Below, in pieces: positions 15,821-24,173 of a DNA stretch of 64,000 nucleotides (positions are counted from its first letter, which is position 1; the number at the start of each line of letters is the position of its first letter). The stretch lies in assembly GCF_003846175.1 (NCBI RefSeq), contig NZ_ML123048.1, positions 742,222-806,221 on the forward strand, written 5' to 3'. Position numbers and translations under genes: made by a program. The notes beneath the pieces were generated by a model. That model searched no databases. It was not told the DNA's origin and saw only the letters and a program-made list of their open reading frames with translations. Source of the DNA: Streptomyces sp. ADI95-17 (GTDB lineage: Bacteria > Actinomycetota > Actinomycetes > Streptomycetales > Streptomycetaceae).

Positions 15821-17023
15821 TCAGACCAGCCGGCCCGCGCGGGCGATCACCCGGCCCGCGCGTACCACCATGGACGGAATCGGGCGGTCCACGACCGTCT
15901 CGGGCAGCGAATCCGCCGCCACCAGGACGAAGTCCGCCGGGTCGCCGGCCTCCAGCCGGGAGGCGGGCAGCCCGAGCAGCGCGGCACCCCCCTGGGCCAC
16001 CGCCTCGTAGCAGGCGGCGAGTTCGGCGTCGGTGCGGGCGTCCGTGCGGTACGCGAGCAGATGGGCCCGGGCGATCATGTCGCCGTCGCCGAACGGCGTC
16101 CAGGCATCGCGCACCCCGTCGGAACCGACGCCGAGCCGCACGCCGCGCGGGGTGAGCCGTGCGGGGTCCAGGACCGGGTCGGCGCCCAGCGCACAGGTGA
16201 CCAGCGAGACGCCCGCGCCGGCCAACAGCTCGGCGAGCGAGTCGAGTTCGGCGCCCTCCAGCTCGGCCACGGCGAAGGCATGGCCGAGGGTGACCCGTCC
16301 CTGCATCCCGGCGGCGACGGTGCGCCGGGCGATCTCGGTGATCTGGCGGATGCCCGCCGGTCCGCCGTCGTGCAGATGGATGTCGAGCGGTGCGCCGCTG
16401 CGGCCGGCCAGCCCGAACACGAAGTCCAGCTGGCCGTCCATGTCACCGTCGATGCCGATCGGGTCGAGACCGCCGACGACATCGGCGCCCTCGGACAGGG
16501 CCTGCTCCATGAGTTCGGCGGTGCCGGGCTCGCTCAACAGGCCGAGCTGGGGGAAGGCGACGATCTGAACGTCGAGGAGGTCCTTGCGGGCGTCGGCCGC
16601 CGCACGCACCTGGTGCACTCCCGAGAGGCCGTGGACGGGAGCGACATCGACATGGGCCCGCATGGCGCGGGTGCCACGGGCGATCGCCCGGTCCATCAGC
16701 GCCCCGACCCGCTCCGCCAGCGGATCCGTGAAGGCGGTCCTGGCCCGTACGTCGCCCTCGATCAGGTCCCGGAGCGTGTCGGCGGGTTCACGGCTCAGCC
16801 AGGGCCCGCCCCAGGTCGACTTGTCGGGGTGGATGTGCGCGTCGACGGGCGAGGGCAGCGCGAGGGCGCCCGCGGCGTCCACGGCGACACAGCCTTCGGG
16901 CAGCTCGGCCGGGTCGTACGCGGCTATCCGGCCTTCGCGGACCAGCAGGTCACGAATACGGCCATCGGCGGAACGGACGGCGGTGAACAGGACATCGGGG
17001 CAAGCGGGGGCGGGCGTCGCCAT
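15821..17023 (-). CDS. Amidohydrolase, cytosine deaminase (CodA)-like
   Basis: A 400-residue metal-dependent amidohydrolase. Metal ligands are seen at HIHPDKS (first strand; CodA has HxHLDKT), DIHLHDGG, LGHAFA, and the Asp of GVGSDGVRDAWTPFGDGDM, the same order as in CodA. Such enzymes hydrolyse ring amidines (cytosine, isocytosine, creatinine-like or triazine compounds); the HPDKS variant leaves the substrate open. It is downstream of, and on the same strand as, the GntR regulator (59 bp), with a permease divergent, suggesting uptake and hydrolysis of one small nitrogenous compound. Confidence 0.82.
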   Translation of the reverse strand: MATPAPACPDVLFTAVRSADGRIRDLLVREGRIAAYDPAELPEGCVAVDAAGALALPSPVDAHIHPDKSTWGGPWLSREPADTLRDLIEGDVRARTAFTDPLAERVGALMDRAIARGTRAMRAHVDVAPVHGLSGVHQVRAAADARKDLLDVQIVAFPQLGLLSEPGTAELMEQALSEGADVVGGLDPIGIDGDMDGQLDFVFGLAGRSGAPLDIHLHDGGPAGIRQITEIARRTVAAGMQGRVTLGHAFAVAELEGAELDSLAELLAGAGVSLVTCALGADPVLDPARLTPRGVRLGVGSDGVRDAWTPFGDGDMIARAHLLAYRTDARTDAELAACYEAVAQGGAALLGLPASRLEAGDPADFVLVAADSLPETVVDRPIPSMVVRAGRVIARAGRLV

Positions 17024-17082
17024 GGGGCTGGGGTCTCCTTCGGTGATGCGCGACGTCGTGCGCGGGATGGGCGTCGTCCCGG

Positions 17083-17853
17083 TCAGGGCCGGAGCCGGGG
17101 GCCGGGGTCCGTGGGCTCGGCGGCGGTACCGGTCCCGGTGTCCACGGTCCCGGTGTCCACGGTCCCGGCGGCGAGCATCTGCATCGCGGTCGCGCGCGTA
17201 CCGGCCACATGGCGGCGGGCGATCCGTTCCGCCGCGTCCGCGTCGCCGCTCCGTATCGCCTCGTAGAGCAGTTCGTGCTCACCGCACATCACGGGGCCGT
17301 CGCCCGGCTCGGAGGTGAGGCTGAAGAGCCGGCGCAGCCGGCCGTCGAGCGGTGCCATCAGGCCCTGGAGCAGCGGGTTGCCGGACATGACGACGATCTG
17401 CTGATGGAAGTCGGCATGGACCGAGCCCAGTTCGCGGATCCGGCGGGGGGAGCCGGCGGCGCGGCGGGCCCGGTCCAGGAGCTTTTCCAGGGTGCGCAGT
17501 CCGGCCCGGTCGGCGCGGCGGGCGGCCAGCGAGGCGGCCAGCGCTTCCAGGTGTTCCCGGATGTCGAAGAAGTCCGCGGCCTCGGCCGGGCCGAGCGGGG
17601 CGACGAACGCGCCCTTGCGCGCCTGCGCCGCGATGAACCCCTCGGTCTCCAGCCGCTGGATGGCCTCCCGTACCGGGATGCGGGACACCCCCAGCTCGTC
17701 CGCGAGTTCCCGTTCGACGACCCGGTGCCCGGAGGGGTAGCGGCCGTCGATGATCCTCTCGCGCAGTTCCGCATAGACCCGGTCGCGCAGCGACTGATGT
17801 GCCGCACCGATGGTGCCGGTGGCGGTGAGGCCGGCGGTTCGGCTGCTGCTCAT
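17083..17853 (-). CDS. GntR-family regulator (FadR/VanR subgroup)
   Basis: A 256-residue protein. An N-terminal winged helix (VYAELRERIIDGRYPSGHRV to GVSRIPVREAIQRLETEG) is joined to an all-helical FCD effector domain with metal-type residues (HADFHQQI, GEHELLYEAI). The C-terminus carries a short TVDTG repeat from a 15-bp duplication at about 17138-17168. Start ATG 17853. It is divergent from an APC permease and co-directional with the CodA-like gene; the palindrome at 17944-17962 is the obvious binding site for autoregulation and permease control. Confidence 0.9.
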   Translation of the reverse strand: MSSSRTAGLTATGTIGAAHQSLRDRVYAELRERIIDGRYPSGHRVVERELADELGVSRIPVREAIQRLETEGFIAAQARKGAFVAPLGPAEAADFFDIREHLEALAASLAARRADRAGLRTLEKLLDRARRAAGSPRRIRELGSVHADFHQQIVVMSGNPLLQGLMAPLDGRLRRLFSLTSEPGDGPVMCGEHELLYEAIRSGDADAAERIARRHVAGTRATAMQMLAAGTVDTGTVDTGTGTAAEPTDPGPRLRP

Positions 17854-17943
17854 GGACTCGCTTCCTGCCCTTCGGAGCCGGTCTCTTTCCGGCTCCCGTG
17901 CCGCGATCATCGCAGATTCCGGAAACCTTCCGTACCCCCTTGC

Positions 17944-17962
17944 CTGGTATTCGGTATACCAG
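17944..17962. promoter_or_regulatory. Putative GntR operator
   Basis: CTGGTAT (17944-17950) and ATACCAG (17956-17962), perfect 7-bp arms with a 5-nt centre. An overlapping GGTATACC palindrome lies at 17953-17960. The TGGTATACCA-like core is typical of FadR-subgroup GntR sites. It lies midway between the regulator and the APC permease gene. Confidence 0.65.
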
Positions 17963-18081
17963 ATAGCTTGAGCGCCGCGCCCAGTCGGGCCGCCCCTGAA
18001 CTGGTCTTTTCCGCCGACCCATGCCTGGAGAAGGCATCGGATCCGGCGCCCAGCCGCCCGTTCGCACCTGAGGAACCACCG

Positions 18082-19602
18082 ATGACGCAACCCTCGACGG
18101 CCGTCCCGCCGCCCGCCTCCCCCGCCCCCTCCGCCCCATCCGCCCCCGCGGATCCCGCCCCGCCGTCCGGCGGCCCTTCGGGAAGCCTCGCCAAGGGGCA
18201 GATCGGCACCTTCGATCTGGTCTTCTTCGTCGTGGCGGCGGCCGCGCCGCTGACCGTGCTGGCCGGGGTCGCGCCGTTCGCCATCGGGATCGGCGGCCCG
18301 GGCACCCCGCTCGGCTATCTGGTCTCCGGTGCGCTGCTGGTGCTGTTCGCCGCCGGGTTCACCGCGATGAGCCGCTATGTACGCAATGCCGGGGCCTTCT
18401 ACGCGTACGTGGCCCGGGGGCTCGGCCGTACCCTCGGTGTCGCCACGGCCTACCTGGCGACGCTCTCGTACAACCTCATCGCTCCCGGCGTCGCCGCCGG
18501 GTTCGGCTACTTCGCCTCGACGACCCTGAGCGATCTCACCGGTGCGCAACTGCCCTGGTGGCCGCTGTCGACCCTCTGTGTGCTGGGCACCGGGGTACTG
18601 GGCTGGCTGCGGGTCACGCTGAGCGCGAAGGTGCTGGGGGTGGCGCTGGTGCTGGAGGTCCTGGTGCTGCTGGTGATGGACGTCGGGGTGCTGGCGGACC
18701 GGGGGACCGCGGCCCTGGACATCACGTCGTTCGACCCGTCCGTGCTGTCCTCCTCGGGCGGCATGGCGGGGATGTTCGTCCTGGTCATCGGCGCGTTCAC
18801 GGGCTTCGAGGCGACCGCGATCTACGCCGAGGAGGCGCGCGACCCGGAGCGCACCGTGCCCCGTGCCACGTTCATCGCCATCGGGTTCCTGGCGCTGTTC
18901 TACGCCGCCGGGGTGTGGATCCTGATGGGCGGCTTCGGTACGGACAGGTCCGTCTCGATGGCCCGGTCCTCGGACGGCCCGCAGCTGACGTTCCACGCGG
19001 CCGAGCGGTTCGTCGGCCCGTGGCTCGCGGACTCCATGCATGTGCTGATCGTGGTCAGCGCGTTCGCCGCCACCCTCGCCTTCCACAATGCCGCGGCCCG
19101 CTACCTCTACGCCCTGGGCCGCGAGGGTCTGCTGCCGCGCCGGCTGGGCCGGGTCTCGGCCCGGCAGGGTTCACCGGTGACGGCGGTCGTCGCACAGACC
19201 GTCTTCGGCCTGGTGATCGTGGTGGGCGGTGCGCTGATCGACGCGGATCCGTACGCCGAGATCTTCCTGTGGACCAACAGCACCGGTGTGCTCGGCATCA
19301 TGATCATGCAGGCGCTGGCCGCGCTCGCCGTGTGCTTCTTCTTCCGCCGGAACCGGCGCGGCATGTCGGTCTGGCGGGTCGCGGTCGCACCGCTGATCGC
19401 CTTCGCTGGGCTCGCGCTCCTGTCGGTGCTCGCGACGCTCCACTTCGACCTGCTCACCGGGCGCACGGGCGCGGTCAACGCGGCGCTGCTGGTGCCGCTG
19501 CCGGTGGTGCTCGTGGCCGGGTTCGTGGTGGCCCTGCGCATCCGGCGCGCCGACCCCGGCCGGTACGCGCGGCTCACCGAGGTGGACGTCGAGCGGGACT
19601 GA
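18082..19602 (+). CDS. APC-superfamily amino acid/amine permease
   Basis: A 506-residue permease with about twelve transmembrane helices after a 35-residue Ala/Pro/Ser-rich cytoplasmic tail. Recognisable APC elements: GTFDLVFFVVAAAAPL in helix 1, IGAFTGFEATAIYAEEARDPERTVPRA in helices 6-7 (the conserved acidic, Arg-rich loop), and FHNAAARYLYALGREGLLP in helix 8. It imports amino acids or related amines with H+. ATG 18082 has GAGGAA upstream. Its divergent partners suggest its substrate is what the CodA-like amidohydrolase acts on. Confidence 0.88.
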   Translation: MTQPSTAVPPPASPAPSAPSAPADPAPPSGGPSGSLAKGQIGTFDLVFFVVAAAAPLTVLAGVAPFAIGIGGPGTPLGYLVSGALLVLFAAGFTAMSRYVRNAGAFYAYVARGLGRTLGVATAYLATLSYNLIAPGVAAGFGYFASTTLSDLTGAQLPWWPLSTLCVLGTGVLGWLRVTLSAKVLGVALVLEVLVLLVMDVGVLADRGTAALDITSFDPSVLSSSGGMAGMFVLVIGAFTGFEATAIYAEEARDPERTVPRATFIAIGFLALFYAAGVWILMGGFGTDRSVSMARSSDGPQLTFHAAERFVGPWLADSMHVLIVVSAFAATLAFHNAAARYLYALGREGLLPRRLGRVSARQGSPVTAVVAQTVFGLVIVVGGALIDADPYAEIFLWTNSTGVLGIMIMQALAALAVCFFFRRNRRGMSVWRVAVAPLIAFAGLALLSVLATLHFDLLTGRTGAVNAALLVPLPVVLVAGFVVALRIRRADPGRYARLTEVDVERD

Positions 19603-19617
19603 ACGCCGCGCTGGAGC

Positions 19618-19642
19618 GGGGGCGGCCGGCGCCGCCGCCCCC
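19618..19642. terminator. Bidirectional terminator, permease / acetyltransferase
   Basis: Perfect 9-bp stem GGGGGCGGC (19618-19626) with GCCGCCCCC (19634-19642), loop of 7, between two convergent genes. Confidence 0.7.
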
Positions 19643-19649
19643 GGCGCGG

Positions 19650-20264
19650 TCAGCCCCTCGCGTCGTCCCCGCGCAGCCGGGCATGGAGGTGCATGTCGTG
19701 CCAGCCGTCGGCGTGGCGGAGGGACCGGCGCCGGGTGCCCTCCAGGGCGAAGCCCGCCTTGGCCGCCACCCGGCAGGAGGGCTCGTTCCGCACGGAGTGC
19801 GCGAGTTCGATCCGCTCGAACCCGATCTCGTCGAAGGCCCAGCGTGCGAGCGCCGAGACGGCCCCGGGCGCCACGCCCCGTCCACGGGCGGCCGGCAGCA
19901 CCCAGTAGGAGCATTCCGCCATGCCCATCGCCGTCACCAGGGACCGGAGCGAGACCCGGCCGAGCACTTCGCCGGCCCCGTCGCCCGCTCCCCCGGGACG
20001 TACGACGGCCCAGTGGGCCCCGGTCCGGCTGCGCCAGGCGTCCTGCCACTGCCCGATCCAGTCGCGTGCCTCGTCCTCGCTGTCGGCCCGGCGCAGATGC
20101 CAGTGCTGGATCGCCGGATCGGAGAAGGCCGCCACGACCGCCGGTGCGTCCTCGGACCGCCACGGGCGCAGAAGCAGGTCGCCGTCGGCGGTGAGCACCG
20201 GTTGTTCGAGGTCCGCGAGGCGACCCGGAGGAATGTGGGGCGGCACCAGGTACGGCATGGGCAC
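19650..20264 (-). CDS. GNAT-family N-acetyltransferase (RimJ/RimL-like)
   Basis: 204 residues. The fold reads as a RimJ-type GNAT: LRPWRSEDAPAVVAAFSDP at the N-terminus, the acetyl-CoA loop AARGRGVAPGAV (Q/RxxGxG/A) and the C-terminal NEPSCRVAAKAGFALEGTRR motif. RimJ-type enzymes acetylate protein N-termini or small amines. Start may be GTG 20264 or the ATG two codons later. It stands alone between a permease and a regulator. Confidence 0.85.
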   Translation of the reverse strand: MPMPYLVPPHIPPGRLADLEQPVLTADGDLLLRPWRSEDAPAVVAAFSDPAIQHWHLRRADSEDEARDWIGQWQDAWRSRTGAHWAVVRPGGAGDGAGEVLGRVSLRSLVTAMGMAECSYWVLPAARGRGVAPGAVSALARWAFDEIGFERIELAHSVRNEPSCRVAAKAGFALEGTRRRSLRHADGWHDMHLHARLRGDDARG

Positions 20265-20324
20265 AGCATGGCACGGGGGCGGCCCCCTTCTCGGGCGGCG
20301 CTCCTTGCCGGGCCTCCCCGCCGG

Positions 20325-20906
20325 TCAGCCGGCCTGTTCGTCGGTGGCCTGGACGTGGTCGGCGATGCCGACGACGAGGACCCGGGTGTTCGGTGCGATA
20401 GGCCGCCACCGGTGGACGAGGCCGCCCGCGCAGTAGAGCGTGTCGCCCTGTTCCAGGCGGTAGAAGTTGCCGTCCGCCTCGACCTCGGCCGAGCCGTCGG
20501 CCACGTACAGGATCTCGTCGTTGCGGTGCCGGAACTCCCGCCCCCAGTCGTGCGCGCCGGTGAACTCCAGGGCGTGCAGCCGCTGATGGCCCCGGACCAG
20601 TGGGCGCATCCGGCCGTCGCTCTCGCCCTGTGCCCCGGTCTCGCGCACGGCGGCGGAGCTGTGGCGCACCACGTCCACGGGCCGCGGGGCCTCGGCCGTG
20701 GACAGCAGCTGGACCGCGCTCGTGCCGAGCGCGTCGGCGATGCGCTGGAGGGAACCCATGCTCGGCCGGGAACGGCCGTTCTCGATCTGGCTGAGGAAGG
20801 GGACGGAGAGTCCGGCCCGCCCCGCGACCTCCGCGAGGGTCATCTCCAGGGCGCGGCGCCGTCGGCGAATTCCCGGGCCGACCAGCGGGGTGTCCGCCTC
20901 GCTCAT
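20325..20906 (-). CDS. XRE-family regulator with cupin domain
   Basis: A 193-residue protein: an N-terminal HTH_3 domain (MTLAEVAGRAGLSVPFLSQIENGRSRPS) and a C-terminal cupin (EFRHRNDEILYVADGSAEV and GDTLYCAGGLVHRW). Such regulators (PuuR/SinR type) sense small amines, acids or sulfonates and usually control a divergent operon. I chose ATG 20906, with GGAGTGAG upstream; GTG 20915 is also in frame. It is divergent from an arylsulfotransferase-like/NCS2 operon, and a large inverted repeat lies between them. Confidence 0.88.
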   Translation of the reverse strand: MSEADTPLVGPGIRRRRRALEMTLAEVAGRAGLSVPFLSQIENGRSRPSMGSLQRIADALGTSAVQLLSTAEAPRPVDVVRHSSAAVRETGAQGESDGRMRPLVRGHQRLHALEFTGAHDWGREFRHRNDEILYVADGSAEVEADGNFYRLEQGDTLYCAGGLVHRWRPIAPNTRVLVVGIADHVQATDEQAG

Positions 20907-20970
20907 CTCACTCACTCCGTGTCCTGAGTGCCGCACACCACAACCGGCGGGGCGGATAGCAGCCTACCGG

Positions 20971-21012
20971 CCCGGTTAACCTTTTAAGTCCCACCTAAAA
21001 AAGTTAACCGGG
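20971..21012. promoter_or_regulatory. Large inverted-repeat operator of the XRE-cupin regulator
   Basis: Arms of 15 bp (20971-20985 and 20998-21012) match at 14 of 15 positions around a 12-nt A/T-rich centre. Each arm contains GGTTAAC or GTTAACC. It ends one base into the ribosome site of the gene at 21024, so occupancy would block that operon. Confidence 0.65.
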
Positions 21013-21023
21013 AGGACCGATCC

Positions 21024-22148
21024 ATGCCCCTCGTGGACCAGAACCAGCGACGACGCCGCGGCACCGGACTCATGGCCCTGGACGAGGACGCCAGCTACGG
21101 CGGGTACACCCTCTTCGCCCCGCTGACCGGCGGCGGCGAGGTCTACCTCATCGACATGCGCGGTGAGGTCGTCCACCAGTGGAACCTCCCCTACCGCCCC
21201 GGCCGGCACGCCCGGATCCTGCCCAACGGCAACCTGGCCTACAGCGGTGTCCTCCCGGACGAACCGGCTCTCTTCCCGATGTGGCACAAGTACCGCGGCG
21301 GGATCATGCAGGAGATCACCCCGGACGGCACGGTCGTGCGCGAGCACCGCGACCGTTACCAGCACCACGACGCTTACCACTACGGCGACGGCCGCCTCCT
21401 CTACTCCGCCCTGGAGCCGCTGACCGGCGAGGCCGCCGCCGCGGTCAGGGGCGGTGTGCCCGGCTCGGAGCCCGGGGGCACGGTGTGGGCGGACACCATC
21501 GTGGAGGTGGACGCCGAGGGCAGCACGGTGTGGGAGTGGAAGGTCTCCGAGCACCTGGACCGCGCGGCATTCCCGCTGCACCCCGACTACTCGCGCGAGC
21601 ACTACCCGCTGATCAACAGCGTGCTGCCGACCAGCGACGGCAACATCCTGGCGAGCTTCCGCTCGGTGTCGGCCGTCGTCGTCATCAGCCGTGAGACTGG
21701 CGAGATCATCTGGCGCAGCGAGCCCGGTGCCGTATCGCAGCAGCACTGCCCGACCGAGCTGGAGAACGGCAACTTCCTGGTCTTCGACAACGGCGTCTTC
21801 CGCCCGCACTGGGACGTCCCGTTCAGCCGCGTCATCGAGATCGAGCGCGCGAGTGGCACCATTGTGTGGGAATACCACGACCCGGCGCGCGAGTCGTTCT
21901 TCGCCCCGTTCATGGGCAGCGCCCAGCGTCTGCCCAACGGCAACACGCTCGTGACGGACTCCCCCGCCGGCCGCCTCTTCGAGGTGACCGCGGACGGATA
22001 TCTGTGCTGGGAGTACGTCGTGCCGTTCTTCGGCGGCTACCAGGAAGAAGAAGTGCGCAAGCTGTTCCCGTCGGAACCCAACGCCGTGTTCCGCTCCTAT
22101 CGTTACTCAGCCCAGGAGCTCCCCTGGCTCGACGTCCCGAAGGGCTGA
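21024..22148 (+). CDS. Arylsulfotransferase-like beta-propeller protein
   Basis: A 374-residue protein made of repeated blades of the PQQ/arylsulfotransferase type: motifs such as HARILPNGNLAYSG, HYPLINSVLPTSDGNILASF, GSAQRLPNGNTLVTDS and FEVTADGYLCWEY. It resembles the ASST family (aryl-sulfate donor to phenol acceptor), but no signal peptide is present, so it should be cytoplasmic, unlike classical periplasmic ASST. His residues at YQHHDAYH may serve as the catalytic centre. ATG 21024 follows GGGAGGA. The next gene, an NCS2 permease, starts 8 bp after its stop, so the two form an operon under the divergent XRE-cupin regulator. Confidence 0.72.
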   Translation: MPLVDQNQRRRRGTGLMALDEDASYGGYTLFAPLTGGGEVYLIDMRGEVVHQWNLPYRPGRHARILPNGNLAYSGVLPDEPALFPMWHKYRGGIMQEITPDGTVVREHRDRYQHHDAYHYGDGRLLYSALEPLTGEAAAAVRGGVPGSEPGGTVWADTIVEVDAEGSTVWEWKVSEHLDRAAFPLHPDYSREHYPLINSVLPTSDGNILASFRSVSAVVVISRETGEIIWRSEPGAVSQQHCPTELENGNFLVFDNGVFRPHWDVPFSRVIEIERASGTIVWEYHDPARESFFAPFMGSAQRLPNGNTLVTDSPAGRLFEVTADGYLCWEYVVPFFGGYQEEEVRKLFPSEPNAVFRSYRYSAQELPWLDVPKG

Positions 22149-22156
22149 GCCGGACC

Positions 22157-23539
22157 ATGGCCTCCCCCGTCCCCGACACCGCCGCCCCCGTCGCACCGGT
22201 CGCGTCCGTCGCGCCGGTCGACGAGCGGCTCCCCCTCCCCCGGCTGGCGCCCCTGGCGTTCCAGCATCTGCTCGCCGGGATCGCCGCCCCCGTCTCCTCG
22301 GTGATCCTGATCGGCACCACGCTCTCGCTGTCGGCGTCCCAGACGGCTTCGCTGCTCAGCGCGACGCTGGTGCTGTGCGGTGTCGGGGCGCTGCTCCAGT
22401 CGCTGGGCATCGGGCCGCTGCGCATCGGCGCCCGGCTCCCGTTCCTGATGCTGCCGGGCGGAGCGGCGGTGGCGATCTTCCTCCAGGTGGCGAAGGAGCA
22501 CGGCCCGGCCACCGCGTCCGGTTCGGTGCTGATCGCCGCGGTCTTCCTGATTCTCGTGCTGCCGCTGTACGGGCGTCTGGTGCGGTTCTTCCCACCGCTG
22601 GTGATGGGCACCACGGTGGTCCTGATCGGCATCAACATGATCAAGATCACCGCGCCGATGATCGCCTCGGGCCCGGGGCTCGGCTTCGCGACGCTCGGCA
22701 TCACCGCGCTGTTCTTCCTCGTCATGCGCGGCGTGTGGCGGCAGATGTCGGTGCTGTTCGGCCTCGTGGGCGGCACGCTCGTCGCCGCGGTCAGCGGTAC
22801 GGCGTTCCACCTGGCGCACGGCAGCACGTTCGCGCTGCCCGACCCGTTCCCGTACGGCACCCCGCACTTCGATCTGCTGGCCGCCGTGCCGCTGCTGGTC
22901 TTCGCGCTCGCCTCGCTGGCGGAGGCCACCGGCCAGACCGTGCTGAACAGCGAGGCCGTGGGCCGTACGCCGGACGCCGCGCGTGACGTGCCGCGGATCT
23001 CCCGGGCCGACGCGGTGACCTCGCTGGGGGCCGGGGTCTTCGGTACGTCGCTGATGGTGACGAGCGCCGAGAACATCGGCATCGTCCAGCTCACCCGGGT
23101 CCGCAGCCGGTTCGTCACGGCGGGCGCGGGGGTGCTGCTGATCGTCTGCGGTCTGATCACACCGCTGACCCGGCTGCTCGCGGCCATCCCGGAGCCGGTG
23201 GTCGGAGCCGCGGGGCTGATCATCTACGCGGTGATCGCGACGATGGGGTTCGGCATGCTCAGCCGCGAGAACCTCGGCCACGGCACCAACGGCATCGTGG
23301 TCGCGCTGGCGCTCTGCGTCGGCCTGCTGCCGGTCTTCGCGCCGGAGATGTACGCGGGCCTGCCCGTGTGGGCCCGTACGGTCTTCGGCAGCGGCGTCGC
23401 CGCCGGGGCGCTGGCCGCGGTGGTCCTCGCGGCCGTGTTCGGGCGGCTCGGCCCGAAGGAGGAGCCGGCGCGGGTTGAGACGGAGGCCGAGCCCGTGGCG
23501 AGGTCCGAGGCGAAGTCCGGGGCCGGCTCCGCCCCGTAG
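22157..23539 (+). CDS. NCS2-family purine/pyrimidine permease
   Basis: A 460-residue transporter with about twelve to fourteen transmembrane helices. NCS2 family signatures are FQHLLAGIAAPVSS at the start, the QSLGIGPLRIGARLPF region (helix 3) and ALASLAEATGQTVLNSEAVGR (the acidic helix 8 motif). NCS2 proteins import xanthine, uric acid, uracil or related rings with H+. It is co-transcribed with the arylsulfotransferase-like protein. The Ala/Glu-rich tail of about 30 residues is unstructured. Confidence 0.88.
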   Translation: MASPVPDTAAPVAPVASVAPVDERLPLPRLAPLAFQHLLAGIAAPVSSVILIGTTLSLSASQTASLLSATLVLCGVGALLQSLGIGPLRIGARLPFLMLPGGAAVAIFLQVAKEHGPATASGSVLIAAVFLILVLPLYGRLVRFFPPLVMGTTVVLIGINMIKITAPMIASGPGLGFATLGITALFFLVMRGVWRQMSVLFGLVGGTLVAAVSGTAFHLAHGSTFALPDPFPYGTPHFDLLAAVPLLVFALASLAEATGQTVLNSEAVGRTPDAARDVPRISRADAVTSLGAGVFGTSLMVTSAENIGIVQLTRVRSRFVTAGAGVLLIVCGLITPLTRLLAAIPEPVVGAAGLIIYAVIATMGFGMLSRENLGHGTNGIVVALALCVGLLPVFAPEMYAGLPVWARTVFGSGVAAGALAAVVLAAVFGRLGPKEEPARVETEAEPVARSEAKSGAGSAP

Positions 23540-23559
23540 CGGGTCCTCCGTCCCACCGG

Positions 23560-23595
23560 GTGCCCCCTCGCACGGAAGCCCGTGCCAGGGGGCAC
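23560..23595 (+). terminator. Terminator after the NCS2 permease
   Basis: A two-part stem: GTGCCCCCT (23560-23568) with AGGGGGCAC (23587-23595), then after a C-C mismatch GCACGG (23570-23575) with CCGTGC (23580-23585), loop AAGC. Fifteen pairs, 20 bp after the stop. Confidence 0.85.
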
Positions 23596-23668
23596 TCGCG
23601 CGTCGTCCGCCCCACTCACACCCGTCCCACCCCTCATTGAAAGTTCACACACCGCGTACGATGACGGC

Positions 23669-24088
23669 ATGAACCGGCTGAGCGAACGGACCCACCGACG
23701 AGTGCGGGGCATCCGCGCGTCGGCCGTGCTCGGCTGGCTGTTCGTGCTGCTCGCCATGGTCTCGTGCTGTTCGATCACGGCCCCGGCCGCGCACGGCTCC
23801 GGCGACCACACGGCCGTCGCCCGCACCTTCACCCCCACGCACCAGGCACTCGCCCGGATCGTGGTGGCCGATTCCCCCGAGGACCGGGGCGTGGGCAGTT
23901 CCTGCCACGGGACCTCCGAGCACTCCACCCCGGTCGTGCTGCCCGGCCAGAGCGCACCCGTGGCGCTCCCCGGTGGGACCGTCGTCGTTCCGGTCGCCCC
24001 GCTCACCGGCGCGGCCGCGATCCGCGGCCCGTCCAACGACGCCGTGCGGGAAGTCGACCATCTCCGTCTGCAGGTTCAGCGGATCTAG
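23669..24088 (+). CDS. Small exported or membrane protein, unknown function
   Basis: 139 residues: a basic N-terminus (KRTHRRVRGIR-like), one hydrophobic helix (about 18-38) ending near SCCSITAPAAHG, and a soluble, Ser/His/Thr-containing C-terminal part. I do not recognise the family. The two adjacent Cys after the hydrophobic segment and the CHGTSEHS stretch could bind metal. It lies 85 bp before a DUF3105 gene on the same strand, and TTGAAA at 23637-23642 may be a -35 element for a common transcript. The DUF305 gene downstream belongs to a family associated with copper, so a role in metal handling is possible but unproven. Confidence 0.65.
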   Translation: MNRLSERTHRRVRGIRASAVLGWLFVLLAMVSCCSITAPAAHGSGDHTAVARTFTPTHQALARIVVADSPEDRGVGSSCHGTSEHSTPVVLPGQSAPVALPGGTVVVPVAPLTGAAAIRGPSNDAVREVDHLRLQVQRI

Positions 24089-24173
24089 AGGCAGGACCCG
24101 TTCCCCGGAACACCGGGGGACGGACTCCGCATGCCCTCAGCTCCATCCCTCTCGTTGAACCGAAGGACCCCCC

